Positions 35,801 through 49,672 of a stretch of DNA of 64,000 nucleotides are shown here, piece after piece. Under the pieces are notes generated by a model. It made no database searches and was not told the DNA's origin. It was given only the letters and a program-made list of their open reading frames with translations. Positions within the stretch are counted from its first letter, which is position 1; each line of letters opens with the position of its first letter. Source of the DNA: Herpomyces periplanetae (lineage: Eukaryota > Ascomycota > Laboulbeniomycetes > Herpomycetales > Herpomycetaceae); NCBI GenBank assembly GCA_009733715.1, contig WMKJ01000015.1, forward strand, positions 106,454 to 170,453, given 5' to 3'. Both the position numbers and the translations under genes were made by a program.

Positions 35801-37342
35801 CCTAACGTCTAGGTTAACCGCTTTCTTCATCTCAACTAGCATACGTAATGCTAAAATTCTGCCCCAGCCTATTTCCATAATACCCACCACTTTTTACTTT
35901 ATCCTCAACGTTATAATCTGCCACTACTTCAGTATCATAAACGAACTCGCCATTACAAACCAATCATATCCCACAAAAAAACATCCGCCGCAATCGCTTA
36001 CTTCCTTTTCAAGTAACCCATTCATTCCGAACCCCTCTCAACATTCCCGTTGAGCTTATATCTCACCCTCTTCCCCAGTTTTATCGTTGACTGGATAAAC
36101 TGCTACCACCTTCAATATCTCAATCGAGTTTTAATTTCTCGATCCTTCAATTATACCTTTCCATTTTTAGATCACTTTTATTTAATTTCCTCCTTCCTTT
36201 TTCTCTCTTTTATTGCTTTTTTCTTCTCATCCGTCACTTCTCTCATTCCAACTCAATCTCAACCTTCTAATTTACTTCTTCTCATCACTTTCTTCCTCTC
36301 ACCTCTCCTTGACCTCTACCTACCTACATATACAGCTACCCCTCCCGTTAACTTTTCGCCCTGTCGGCTCATCGTCCTCTCATTCACCTTCATTAGCCTT
36401 CACCATCGTCTTGCTGTTTCTCTTTTTTTTTTATCCCCGCCCACCACACAATTTTACTCGTTTGCTCGTACACTTATTACATTTGCGCTACACTTAAACC
36501 AAATTTTAACCATTAGCATTCAACCCATTTGCTCACATCCGCATACTTAATCATCACTCTCGCTCTTTAACTTGCACCAGATCACTTTCTATTTAAATTC
36601 CACCTAATTCTCTCTTTTCGACGTACAAAAACTCGAACTCGATTCATGCTGTGATCAGCACATCAATCCTCTTTTCTCCGTCAACTCACACTACCGCTTC
36701 ACTTTACCCATACCTACCCATACATCCAATTTATTTTTTCGCGCCTCATTGTTCATCGCCCCCCCTAATGCGTACAATGTACGCTTTACGCATTCCTTCT
36801 GATTACTAATATTCCACTCCTCTAGACGGTTAAATTCTAATCCTACCCCTCTTTTGATTTACCGCTTCCTCTCGCCCCTCATTAATTTTTACTGCGTCTA
36901 TTTTATCCGCGCCTTCCTTCCCCCCTCACCATCAGCACTACTCCTATTTTCCCCTCTTCATATACCTTTGGTTTCCCCTTGTTTCGCTTCTCATTCGATC
37001 CATACCGCTTTTGTCAACTTGTTCATTCTTATTATACTCTTATTAACTATTCCAATTAGTGCTCCTCCTACTCCGCTCCCTTTTGCTCGTTTATTTAATT
37101 TTTCTATTTTAACCTTTATTTGCCTTTTCTCTTTACCGTTTTTCTCTCCCCTTTTCCCACGTCCATCGCTTCATACACCTCTGGGAGCAGGCTTTCTCCC
37201 TCTCCTCTGTCACTGTATACCCGTTATTCTTTTCCCTTGTTCGCCCGTGCGTGAGCGCTCGCAAGCCTTTTTCGTCATTTTTTTTTTCACCCGTTTCTCG
37301 TTTTTATTCTTATACCATCCAATTTATTAATATACTTCAATT
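29827..37342. other. 7.5-kb pyrimidine-rich intergenic arm upstream of STE12
   Basis: A G-run (30023-30030 and neighbours) marks the left border. From about 30060 to the STE12 start the plus strand is C+T-rich, with only 7 purines of 60 in 36181-36240 and about 20-25% purines in other lines sampled. A GT-alternating tract lies at 30394-30415. A higher-GC island at 31480-31760 contains AACCTAACCTAACG and GCAATGC repeats. A G-quadruplex-type repeat lies at 33427-33453. Many plus-strand frames stay open only because stop codons need purines. No gene is supported. Confidence 0.7.
33427..33453 (-). repeat. (CCCGCN)5 hexamer repeat, G-quadruplex-capable on the minus strand
   Basis: Five CCC runs occur exactly every six bases (33427, 33433, 33439, 33445, 33451), each separated by three bases. 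The minus strand therefore has five GGG runs with 3-nt loops, a classic quadruplex pattern. Confidence 0.85.
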
Positions 37343-40254
<2,912 letters not shown>

Positions 40255-41368
40255 ATCGACAGACTGGTAAATCATTGACATGCTGTCCGTGCGCCTGCGT
40301 GAGAATTCCGAGCTGGTTTATCAAGATAAATGGTCAGTGGAAGCGTGCAAATGCCCTTCCACTACTGACTTGGATCGCTTCGAGTGGGTAAATTTGCCAA
40401 GGCGAGTGCCCAAGTACGCGCACTGCCCGCTCATTGGTGCAGTGTAGGAGATGGAGAGTGTGTGTGTCTATTTGTACGGTTTTGGAAAGCCTGTTTGAGT
40501 TTGTTTAACATTCAGAGGTCAATTTTGATTCGTGTTCGCCATTTTTGATGTGGTCTTGTGTTGACATTCCGTGATTTTGGTGTTGACTTTAGCGATATCG
40601 TGTCGTTCAAGTAACTGTGTTGTTTTTGTGTATGCGTGTGTGCGCACATCCTACGCACCTTAATGCAAGCTTACACCATCGGGGTGGGCGGCTTAGTGTC
40701 AGTATTCATGTATTTGCGTGCATTATCCAACTGAGACTCGTATGCCCCGCTGGGTGAGTGTAGGTATGCGTGGGTTAAGCCGGCAAACGGAACCTCGGAT
40801 TCGCACTGAGCATGAGAATCCAGTATCGATCACTCGTTATGCTAAGTGAAGCGATGGGAGCAAGACTGGATAGAAGATGGTCTGGCGGACGTTAGCGTAG
40901 TTTCAGCCATCAAACCCCTACGACGAAGTTAGTGCGTACATAAGCGGGTGCCTATATGTTGAATCGTGTTGTGTTGTAATTAACGGGTTAACAGCACTTG
41001 TGCATGCACGTTGTTTACGAATGAGTTTTCGCTTCATTTAATGTTTAATGATTCTTCAACATAGTTATCAGGCACTCCATCATGACTATCTTGCGATATA
41101 ACTACCAAGCCTCAGTGGCGAGTATGATAAGTAAGAGTGTGGCGGCGGTAATTACTAATATCATTTATGCAGCAGTTTATGCGAAATTGGCTAGGCAAAC
41201 CGACGAAATGAGGAGTAGATGTGGCTATGCAAGGGTCGGCGGGGAGATGTTGGGGCATGGAGGTTAGTGTGCCGAAGATAATTTTTGAGGTGTTGGAGTG
41301 TGAAATTTGTGGGTTTGAAAAAAAAGGGAAATTAGTAGCTTATTGGAAAAAGATCAGAAATAGACATA
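40255..41368. other. Intergenic between STE12 and LTV1
   Basis: The STE12 3' flank and LTV1 promoter. It contains TG-rich stretches near 40457 and 40620-40645. A purine-rich run including eight As (about 41318-41330) lies just upstream of LTV1. A 61-codon frame at 41082 has no recognisable relatives. No gene supported. Confidence 0.6.
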
Positions 41369-43024
41369 ATGGTTCGTAAAAGATTTATTGATGCAAAAAC
41401 TGCGACCAAGTTTCAAGTTTTGCATAGACCGCAAACTGATCCACTGGCTCATGATGATTCCGCACCACCAATTGTGTTGTGTCCTGTGGGAAGAGGGGGA
41501 GGGAAAGAGAGCAAACACGCAACTACCAAAGGAACCGCAGCGGAATGTGGGATTTATTTTGATGATGCTGATGAGTATGACTATATGCAGCATATACGCG
41601 AATTGGGAATGGGATCAGGGTCAGTGTGGATTGGGGCGGATTCGTTCAAAAGATATGATAAAAGGCTGCAACAACGTGGAGATGGTGAAATGGAAGAACG
41701 GGATAAAGTTATTGATTACAAAGTCAAGGTGGACAAGTATCGTGATGACTTTGGGGAAAATATGTTTGCATCTGAGAACCAGTTAGAATGGTCCCTTGCA
41801 GCACAACAAGATGTCCCGGATGAGATACGCGGATTTAAGCCGGAATTGGATGAGCGTGTACGCGAAGTATTGGAAGCTCTCGAAGATGATAGTTACGTTG
41901 TGGAGCACATTACGATGGAACAACATAAGGGAAAAGTGGAGGAAGAAAACTGTATAGCAGAGAGTGCGGGCAACGAAGATCGGGAAGCGGGTAAAATGTT
42001 ACGAATGAATGAAAACGAGATTGAGACAGCAAATGAGGATGAGGAATTTTTTCGGGAAATTGCACAAGGTGGAAATGCGTTAACAATGGCGGAATGGATT
42101 AGAGTCAGCGCTAACGAGTACGAGGAAAAAGAAGAGCATTGGGATGAACTTGGGGAAGGGGCTAGTGATGAAGAGGATTGGATGAAGGAATTTCGCAAGT
42201 TTAAGCTTGATCAATCACGATGCGAAAGTCAACCGGTAAATATAAATGGTATGAGGAAGGGTAAACGGAACACTATTGATGGGAATAGTGGTTTTGTTAA
42301 TCTTGGCAAGGAAGATAATGATGGAGTTGATACGCAACAACGGCAGAAGCCCAAGTCATCAATAACTTCACCGAACGATGTTACAGAAATAGACATAAGG
42401 GCAAAAAACCGTGAACATGATGTAGCGGATTTGGCGTCTCGTTGTTCAACGCATTATAGCTACGTTGACTATACATTTAAACCGTTGAAAAAGAAGAAAC
42501 GCAAAGGAGCATTGACGTGCACATCAAGCTATAGCATGACGTCCTCGTTGTTAGTTAGAACGGACCAGATGGAATTATTGGATAAGCGGTTTGACATACT
42601 TGATAAAAAATATCGGGATGATGGTGACAATAATACAGTTAGTGGATGGGATGGTTTGGAAGATATTGATGAAGAATCCGAAGAGTTTGTAAGTTTGTCA
42701 CATTATGTGATAGAAACACAAATTAAAGGAATAAAATTAACGTTAAATGAACAGAATTATAAGGGTAATGATAATGAAGATAATGAGGAATTTGGTGGTA
42801 AGGATGATGATTCGTTGGGGAAAGGATTGGATAAATCACAGAATAATGGTAACCAGGATAATGCACGACAAGTTAACTTTGCACTTATGCATAGAACGAA
42901 AAATAATTCTACTAGTGTTAGTGGCACGAGAAGTAATAGTGCCTTGAAGGTAACGGGGAAATTTGGTATGGATGACGCATGTACAGCAGAAGCATGGGCA
43001 CAACTGGAAGCCATGTTAGGCTAA
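41369..43024 (+). CDS. LTV1: Ribosome biogenesis factor LTV1
   Basis: One exon of 551 codons. The start MVRKRFIDAKTATKFQVLHR matches the conserved LTV1 N-terminus (KKFID.K.A.TF.L.HRSQ.DPL). The next conserved block is GIYFDDADEYDYMQHIRELG at about residue 71. The rest is strongly acidic, with coiled-coil-like stretches, a basic KKKKRKGALTCTSSYSM patch and the LELLD-like QMELLDKRFD helix, as in the family. LTV1 is needed for assembly and export of the 40S pre-ribosome and is released after casein-kinase phosphorylation (family knowledge). The ATG lies in a purine-rich context. The protein ends normally (WAQLEAMLG). Confidence 0.93.
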   Translation: MVRKRFIDAKTATKFQVLHRPQTDPLAHDDSAPPIVLCPVGRGGGKESKHATTKGTAAECGIYFDDADEYDYMQHIRELGMGSGSVWIGADSFKRYDKRLQQRGDGEMEERDKVIDYKVKVDKYRDDFGENMFASENQLEWSLAAQQDVPDEIRGFKPELDERVREVLEALEDDSYVVEHITMEQHKGKVEEENCIAESAGNEDREAGKMLRMNENEIETANEDEEFFREIAQGGNALTMAEWIRVSANEYEEKEEHWDELGEGASDEEDWMKEFRKFKLDQSRCESQPVNINGMRKGKRNTIDGNSGFVNLGKEDNDGVDTQQRQKPKSSITSPNDVTEIDIRAKNREHDVADLASRCSTHYSYVDYTFKPLKKKKRKGALTCTSSYSMTSSLLVRTDQMELLDKRFDILDKKYRDDGDNNTVSGWDGLEDIDEESEEFVSLSHYVIETQIKGIKLTLNEQNYKGNDNEDNEEFGGKDDDSLGKGLDKSQNNGNQDNARQVNFALMHRTKNNSTSVSGTRSNSALKVTGKFGMDDACTAEAWAQLEAMLG

Positions 43025-45315
43025 ATTTGCCCTTGCGTCAAATTGAGAATGGATGCACGCATGAACACATTTGTATCGTGAACTTTTGTGATCCCCGTTT
43101 ATCAGGCATCTTATCCATGACGTCATACTTCGAATTGGAAAATGATGTCATGACTGACAACAATGAACGTCGTCGCGGTAACTGTGACACGAGTCTTCAC
43201 CTTATTCATGCCAAACCAAAGTGGGGTCCATACAAGATGAAACACGCGCCAAGCCTAAACGTGACTTTCCACAGGAATATGACTAAGCCACGCAAAGGCT
43301 GAAACAGTGGTTGCACGGCAACTGCGTCACATGGCGATATAACGTCACATGTTTGTGTTTCTGGGCGAGAAGTTGGGTTCGAGAGGGATTTGAGGGAAGC
43401 ATATTTATACGGAAGAGTGATGAGGCGTAATTATCAAATAGAATTTATAAAGGGTATGAGATTTGGGACGGAATTTTCTAAGGTGATGGTTTAGTTATAA
43501 AGGGTATTTATTGGAGACGGTTTTACCAGGACATATTAGGATTTCTTGTACGAAATTTTCCCATTACGGCGGAACATCGATATCAAAGTATTCAAATTTG
43601 TGGGGAGAACGGATATCGAATACTTTACTTTGGTTGGTTTACTAAAGAATGCAAAAGTACGTGAACTAATTGGCGAGCAATATGTTTGGGTGTTTTTTGT
43701 GTGTGTACATGTGTGTATGCAAGATTATCTGAGTGTACCAAGCTACAACGTTGGTTAAGAGCGAAGGTTGTTCAAACTTCTCTGATGCATTAAACTGTAT
43801 TTGGCTAATCTTGCTAGCTTGACGCGGGAACTCCAATTCCCATCGCCGACAGCGGCGATGATGGCGGCAGCAGGTGAACCGGGTATTAGAAAGCATTGTT
43901 TATTTGGAGTAACACATGCACACACACACACACACACACACACATGCATATATACATATACACACATGAGCTAACTCCAAGTGAACACAGGCGCAAGACT
44001 TGGTTTAATCTTCAGCATTTATATTAGCGCGTGGGGAAAACGTTTCACGAGCTTAACATCAGCGCACTTATACGTACGCTTAGTTTACAAGATTAATTTG
44101 TAACCCACGCGCTTATATTTATCACGAGTTAATATCTTTATACACATCCGTACGTTTTGGGAGCGTTATCGCAGGGCCTATTTTAAAGAAATTATCATAT
44201 TACTGGATCATTGGTGTATACATTTTGGTAAAAGGAAAACGGACAAGTAAAAGTGATTTATACATTTAACTTGCCCTATGATATCCTACGCCCACGCATA
44301 TGTGCCCGCATACTGATTGAGCAACTTTCTGATACTTTAAGGGTAGGTGAACATTGAGAAATCGATTCATGCGAGCAAGTAAGCCTGAGACATTTGATCC
44401 GGAGGCTTTACTACAAGGGCCGAGGCAATACGCGCGGGAATTATTTTGTGTGAGTAGTAGTGGTGGTGGTGGTGGTAGTATTAAAGAAAGAGTTTACTGG
44501 TCAAGGCGAGAAATTTTGTCTACTGGGTGGTTATGGTTGCAAGTACACACGCAACGACAAATTTAACAGCGGATAACGGCAGGATCGGCATTTAAGCGCA
44601 TGTACGCGGGGAACTTTACCGAAGTGGATATTCTTACCTTGGGGATTTGGGTGAATAAAAGTTGAAATATCGTTTAATATTTTACGGTCGCAGAATTGTG
44701 TACGTGGGCGTACATATACGTACAAACTTGAGGCAGATTTATTCAATAGGATAAAGTGATTGCCAACATACTGGATAGCGTGTACGTGGGAGCGCAAACA
44801 ACTATACAGGAGGAGGCGGAGGAGGTGGTGTAAAAGCAGAACGTTAAAGTGATTGAGTAAACCCCACTTGACAGAGAGTAAACGGGAAAGACACCAGATA
44901 AACAGGAGTGTACGTCTGCGAGCGCGGGCACACGAGGCAATTACTTGGGTAACCGACCCGTGCCGAAGTAGCCGCACTAGAGCAACAAGAGCAAATTTAA
45001 TACTATCAAAAGCAGTGAAATATATAAAGCCGAAAGGGTATCACGCGGTTGAGAGGGAGGGATAATTGGTTAAAGGTGAAAAATTCAATAGTATTTTTAT
45101 GCGGATAAGGATTTCACAAAGCCACGAAAGAGGCATTTCAATTAGTCTATGTGGTCAGGGGAAAGAAGGAGAAGCAGAACGAGCGAACTAGTTATAGGAA
45201 GGTTTGCGCATGCGGGTGATTATCGTATGGGTTAAGGTTAAAAGAAGTTTATCAATATCAAACAGAGTTGAAGGTTAGGTGTAGGGGAAGTGAGAATTGT
45301 TAAGGTTAATTAACA
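43025..45315. other. Intergenic between LTV1 and the MFS transporter
   Basis: No supported gene. Features seen: a palindromic TGACGTCA (43118-43125) with several TGAC/GTCA half-sites up to 43350, an 8-bp hairpin CATCGCCG-ACAG-CGGCGATG (43841-43860), and a CA microsatellite (43919-43944). From about 44850 the plus strand becomes purine-rich up to the transporter ATG, the opposite polarity to the STE12 arm. Confidence 0.6.
43919..43944. repeat. (CA)13 microsatellite
   Basis: A perfect CA run followed by ATGCATATATACATATACAC-like alternating sequence. Confidence 0.95.
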
Positions 45316-47088
45316 ATGCTGGAGATGCTCAAAGGAATCAGGAGCAAAAATAGTGGAAGAGCAGAGGATTCCACAGCAGCTCACTGCCTGGTCGATGATG
45401 ATCCATTAAATGGGCAAACTGGTTTAACGAGGATTTCATCGATGAAAAATTCCGTAAGCGTTCACGAAAATATTGCTTCAAGAACGGATACAGGAGATTT
45501 TTCGCGACTACTAACGGGGAATCATGATACGCATTTAAACAGTCGAACAATGGGAGGTAGCAATGGATATGGAGGAGCCGGGGATGATGACGAGGATGAT
45601 GCAGAGTCAAGTATTTCACAAGCTTTAGCGACGATTAAATCGCCAGCATTTGCATTTTCAAATTCGAAAAAATGGTTTATCTTATGCGTAATGTTCTGGA
45701 TCCAAATTTCACTAAATTTTAACGCCAGCGTATACCCCAACGCAGTGGAAGGAATATCAAGGTATTTCAATGTAACGACGAGTCGAGTTTTGACGGGACA
45801 AATTGCATTTCTCGTGACATACGCTTTTGGATGTGAATTATGGGCGCCGTGGAGTGAAGAATTAGGAAGAAAATATGTTCTTCAATCAAGTCTTTTTTTG
45901 GTTAACGTTTGGCAAATTTTATGTGCCCTTGCACCGAATTTTACGTCAATTCTAATTGGAAGAACGTTAGGGGGACTCTCATCAGCAGGAGGATCGGTAA
46001 CTTTAGGTGTAATTGCGGATATGTACGATGTTAACAATCACCAATACGCCGTTAACTTTATCGTTTTAGCAAGTGTATCGGGATCAGTTGTCGGACCAAT
46101 TGCAGGTGGATTCATGGAAAAATATCTATTTTGGAGATGGAATTTTTGGATTCAGTTAATGATTGGATTTTCCGCACAAATCATCCACATGTTTGTCCCC
46201 GAAACGAACAAGTTAGTATTGGTTAAAAGATCTAATTCATCCAAGTACTTTGGTGCATTTGCATCGCAACACCGCAAGATTCAATCACCCCCCATGACAT
46301 GGAAACGAATTATCACGACATGGGCACGTCCGTTTAAAATGTTTATTCTTGAACCAATAGTTTTACTACTTTCTTTATTGTCGGGATTTTCAGATGCTCT
46401 AATCTATACATTTCTCGAGTCATTTCGTCCCGTATTTTCCCAATGGCACTTTGATAGCGTTGGTGTTGGATTAGCCTTTATTTCTATTGCCATCGGTTAT
46501 TTTATCGCTTATCTTAGCTTTTTTTATCCCATTGGAAGATTTCGTCGATTATACCGTAAAGGGTTACGCGTTAGCTCCCCGGAAGATCGGTTATGGTGGC
46601 TACTTTACCTCGGACCTTTATTGCCAATCGGATTATTTGGTTTTGCATGGTCTAGTGGTGGACCATCCCAAGTTCACTGGATTGTACCAATGATTTTTGC
46701 AACACTAGTAGGCATTGCAAATTTTGCTATTTATATGGCAACAATAGATTATATGGTAGCAGCGTACGGCCGTTACGCCGCTAGTGCAACGGGAGGAAAT
46801 GGATTTGCCCGGGACTTTTTGGCCGGAATTTCTGCAACTTATGCCAATCCTCTATATTCGCGAGTAGGTCGACCCGATCGTCATTTGCAAAATGCGTCAA
46901 CCATTCTGGCGTGTATAGCTTCGGTGTTTATCTTACCAATTTACGCTTTTTATCATTGGGGAAGGGAAATTCGAGCCCACTCCGCTTTTGCAAAAAAATT
47001 GCAAAAGGACAAGGACCGTTACGAAGATCCTGCCCATGAACATTCTTCTACTTGTCTTCCTTCCAACCATTTTGACAATCCATCGTAG
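45316..47088 (+). CDS. MFS exporter of the DHA1 type (multidrug/polyamine-like)
   Basis: A single exon of 590 codons. A polar N-terminus of about 110 residues precedes the first membrane segment (KKWFILCVMFWIQISLNF). About 12 hydrophobic segments follow, split by a central loop around residues 300-335. The loop between TM2 and TM3 carries EELGRK (about residue 182), the degenerate motif A. SGSVVGPIAGG (about 255-265) is motif C, characteristic of proton-coupled antiporters. The architecture fits fungal drug:H+ antiporter-1 carriers, including polyamine exporters. The substrate cannot be told. It is convergent with SMP3, with an AATAAA at 47297 in between. Confidence 0.85.
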   Translation: MLEMLKGIRSKNSGRAEDSTAAHCLVDDDPLNGQTGLTRISSMKNSVSVHENIASRTDTGDFSRLLTGNHDTHLNSRTMGGSNGYGGAGDDDEDDAESSISQALATIKSPAFAFSNSKKWFILCVMFWIQISLNFNASVYPNAVEGISRYFNVTTSRVLTGQIAFLVTYAFGCELWAPWSEELGRKYVLQSSLFLVNVWQILCALAPNFTSILIGRTLGGLSSAGGSVTLGVIADMYDVNNHQYAVNFIVLASVSGSVVGPIAGGFMEKYLFWRWNFWIQLMIGFSAQIIHMFVPETNKLVLVKRSNSSKYFGAFASQHRKIQSPPMTWKRIITTWARPFKMFILEPIVLLLSLLSGFSDALIYTFLESFRPVFSQWHFDSVGVGLAFISIAIGYFIAYLSFFYPIGRFRRLYRKGLRVSSPEDRLWWLLYLGPLLPIGLFGFAWSSGGPSQVHWIVPMIFATLVGIANFAIYMATIDYMVAAYGRYAASATGGNGFARDFLAGISATYANPLYSRVGRPDRHLQNASTILACIASVFILPIYAFYHWGREIRAHSAFAKKLQKDKDRYEDPAHEHSSTCLPSNHFDNPS

Positions 47089-47296
47089 TCCATTTTTTCC
47101 TTTGTCCAAACATTCCGGTTTCGGCCGTATTTTTTTTGGAGGGGACGCTTTACCCCACGCGTTAGGCTACGCTACTGGTTTACTTTACTTGTCTATATCT
47201 AGTTGATTTTGCGCGTACTCAATTTAATTGATTCATCCGTCTGTCCGTCCGTCCGCTACCCTAAACAGTCTAATTATAATTAGTTAAAGTAATTCC

Positions 47297-47302
47297 AATA
47301 AA
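47297..47302 (+). terminator. Candidate polyadenylation signal AATAAA of the MFS gene
   Basis: The hexamer lies 209 bases after the transporter stop, in the 242-base convergent spacer before the SMP3 stop. Position and sequence are suitable; fungal genes often lack a strict signal. Confidence 0.35.
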
Positions 47303-47330
47303 AAGTCCAACGGTATTGGAAGTTTGTACG

Positions 47331-49094
47331 TCATTCCGCTTTCTTGCGGGTACGTGAGCGTACGCCAATCTGCCAGATGGATAAGCCCAAGGGAAATGGA
47401 CCAGATTCTACGTCCATAGTTACATGTAATGGGTGGCGCCAGATTCGCGTAGCATGAATGGTATTGGGAAGTTGAAAATGAAATGCGTCGGGGCAGACAA
47501 GATAAACGGGTGAGGGTGTATAGTACATTGCACGTTGGTTAATTAAGTGGGTACAATCGCGAGATGCTGGTGTAATGATATGTGTAAATGTAACATTTGT
47601 GAGGGCGGCAAGGGGTGGATAAACTTTACAATAGATAATGGAGGGAAGATTTAGGTGAGCCCGGGGCAAGTGTAGAGTAGTAGCATGATTAGAAATACTA
47701 AACGTATGGTCCATACTAAGTGTCGATATACGAGCCAGGGAAGGGAGAATACCGCTTTGGTGGGCGAAACCGTAGAAAGTGGCTGCTAAAACGTTGAACG
47801 TTAACCAAATGCATGATAGTGTTGACGATGTGATGCGACATGGTCGTCCGGACTGTGATAAATTACGAGTTGCGTAAAAACTAATGAAAAGAGGAACGAG
47901 AGCAAGTAGGAAGCGGGGTTCTTGGTGTGGAATGCTGGATAAACCGCCAAGTGAAACGAGTAGACTTATCGCAACGCATGCCCGCGGTGTAATGTAGGGT
48001 AAACGACGTGTACGAAAGCGTATCCAAACCTGATAGACCGAACGAGCAATTAATGCGTATGTGTATACGGCTAGGCAAGGGCTCAGTAAAATAATCACGT
48101 TAACCAAAACGTGTAAATAACGGGGATGAAGACCGTGCTGAACTAAATTATTCCGTGATGCATTATATATGAGCATGTTAACGGGTGCTATATACGCGTA
48201 CCAAGGTGAAAGCGGCACCCCGATTTCCGTGTGCAAACGCTGGTATGCGTGAACGTCCAAGTGTAAGATTAACCATGTTAGACATGAGAAGCTAAGTCCG
48301 GCCGGTAGGACAATGTAACTCAGGGTACGGCGTGAACCGAGGTGTCGAAAACATCCAACGATGAGCCAGACGAAGGGTGTCAATACAAAACTGGAAAAGG
48401 TAGCTCGATTAAATATACCATAGCATGTAAGTCCGCCGAGTGATATTGCAAGGATAATTGATTTTAAAGTTGTATATGGATGAATGGGTAGGGATGTTAA
48501 TTGATTTATACGCAGGCAAATTATAAAGGTCCATAGAACGGCGTATACTTCAAATGAATTGGAAAGAGTACGACTTAGGTACACCCACGTAACGTAGGAC
48601 GTGGAGAATAACCAGCCTGCGGTAGCAACGCGTGCCGAAATTAATGATTCTGAAAGGGGGGAATTAGGTTGACAGGTTACGATTAGACGGCGGGTTAAGT
48701 AATGGACTCCAAAGTCCCCCAATATTACGCTGAGCGTAAACATGTAAATGCGCAATGTCCAAAAGTACAACCATGCACTGTTAAACGACGGGGTGATAAA
48801 CGTCCGAATAAACCAGTTTGTTATAGGCGTGGAAAATAGTAGGTTTGGCAAGGCATAACTAGCCTTGATTATGGTTAGACTGCGAATTGGTTTAGTACTG
48901 GTAAATTCCCACGGTAAATCATGTCTGAAGACAATGTTTGGGTCAATTGTGGTGATGTTAGCATGATTATGAGTAGTTTGGGATGCTAAGAGTACGTTGA
49001 CACTTTGAAAAAGTTCATCAGGATGAATGTAACCTGTACTGCGTACCGCGAAGAATAAGCGTATACCCAGAACTACGGCCCACCTAATCCACAT
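47331..49094 (-). CDS. SMP3: GPI mannosyltransferase 4 (SMP3/PIG-Z), GT22 family
   Basis: One exon. The first ATG is at 49094 (MWIRWAVV), giving 587 residues; the frame extends 11 codons upstream without ATG. After the first membrane helix comes GYIHPDELFQS (HPDE at residues 24-27), the catalytic luminal motif of GT22 mannosyltransferases. LPWEFTSTKPIRS and HQEPRFLLALVPL follow, both conserved in SMP3. About ten hydrophobic helices indicate an ER multi-pass protein. SMP3 adds the fourth, side-branching mannose to the GPI precursor, which is essential in yeast (family knowledge). PIG-B, ALG9 and ALG12 relatives are alternatives, but the HPDE context fits SMP3 best. Confidence 0.85.
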   Translation of the reverse strand: MWIRWAVVLGIRLFFAVRSTGYIHPDELFQSVNVLLASQTTHNHANITTIDPNIVFRHDLPWEFTSTKPIRSLTIIKASYALPNLLFSTPITNWFIRTFITPSFNSAWLYFWTLRIYMFTLSVILGDFGVHYLTRRLIVTCQPNSPLSESLISARVATAGWLFSTSYVTWVYLSRTLSNSFEVYAVLWTFIICLRINQLTSLPIHPYTTLKSIILAISLGGLTCYGIFNRATFSSFVLTPFVWLIVGCFRHLGSRRTLSYIVLPAGLSFSCLTWLILHLDVHAYQRLHTEIGVPLSPWYAYIAPVNMLIYNASRNNLVQHGLHPRYLHVLVNVIILLSPCLAVYTYALIARSVYQVWIRFRTRRLPYITPRACVAISLLVSLGGLSSIPHQEPRFLLALVPLFISFYATRNLSQSGRPCRITSSTLSCIWLTFNVLAATFYGFAHQSGILPSLARISTLSMDHTFSISNHATTLHLPRAHLNLPSIIYCKVYPPLAALTNVTFTHIITPASRDCTHLINQRAMYYTPSPVYLVCPDAFHFQLPNTIHATRIWRHPLHVTMDVESGPFPLGLSIWQIGVRSRTRKKAE

Positions 49095-49242
49095 TATACA
49101 GAGAATTGCGGATCCTCCACGCCGCACAAATCCAAATATAACGAGATATGAGCATTTAACGAAGAATTGGTGTTAAAAGAAAAAAACTCGCGATAGTTCC
49201 ACCCGCTCCACAATCGAAACCGAATTTAAGCGATGCGTGCCA

Positions 49243-49318
49243 TCACGTGAACCAATGACTAAGCCCGCCCGTAAAATAGAATCGCCGGTACTCGAACACG
49301 TGACTGCACTTGGGCGGG
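49243..49318 (-). promoter_or_regulatory. Paired CACGTG E-boxes with inverted GC boxes upstream of SMP3
   Basis: TCACGTGA (49243-49250) and a second CACGTG (49297-49302) lie 150-210 bases upstream of the SMP3 ATG. A CCCGCCC (49264-49270) and its complement GGGCGGG (49312-49318) flank the second box, and a CCAAT occurs just after the first. CACGTG is the known target of fungal bHLH factors such as Cbf1, Ino2/4 and Pho4 types. Regulation of SMP3 is inferred from distance. Confidence 0.45.
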
Positions 49319-49672
49319 TCGGCAGGACGCAACGGGTTTGGGGGGGGCCGCCTGTAGTAGTGCCCCCAGTAGAGGGAGTATCGGTGGGTGCAGTCCGTGA
49401 GCAGTGTGCCTGTGCCTGTTCCAAATTTGTGCACGTCCATAAATCTCAATTTGATCATGTCCCGGTATCCGGGTATGCGCGTATAACCCTTCCATAAAGT
49501 TATCTTAACTTATACAGTGTTATTCCATCAGTTAAATCTTACCTGGGTTCGTCCGTTATTGTTAATTCTCTACCCTTTCACGATAATTTTGTACTTGGGC
49601 GTGGGCAAACAGATTTACACTTAACCACCCTTCCTCTCGTGTATACCCGTATTCATACACGTTTTTTAACAT

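Noticed and set aside
32533-37330. Plus-strand open frames of 95-198 codons (for example 32533-33129, 36050-36550, 36854-37330)
   Set aside because: They are open because C+T-rich DNA seldom forms stop codons. Their translations are Ser/Phe/Leu/Pro/Thr-rich in every frame with no family motif, and several overlap in different frames.
49095-49127. Longer SMP3 start at 49127
   Set aside because: It begins with GTG. The ATG at 49094 places the first membrane helix and HPDE motif at the usual distance.
49240-49330. tRNA-like sequence around TACTCGAACACG on the minus strand
   Set aside because: The apparent T-arm does not pair and no acceptor or anticodon stem can be formed.
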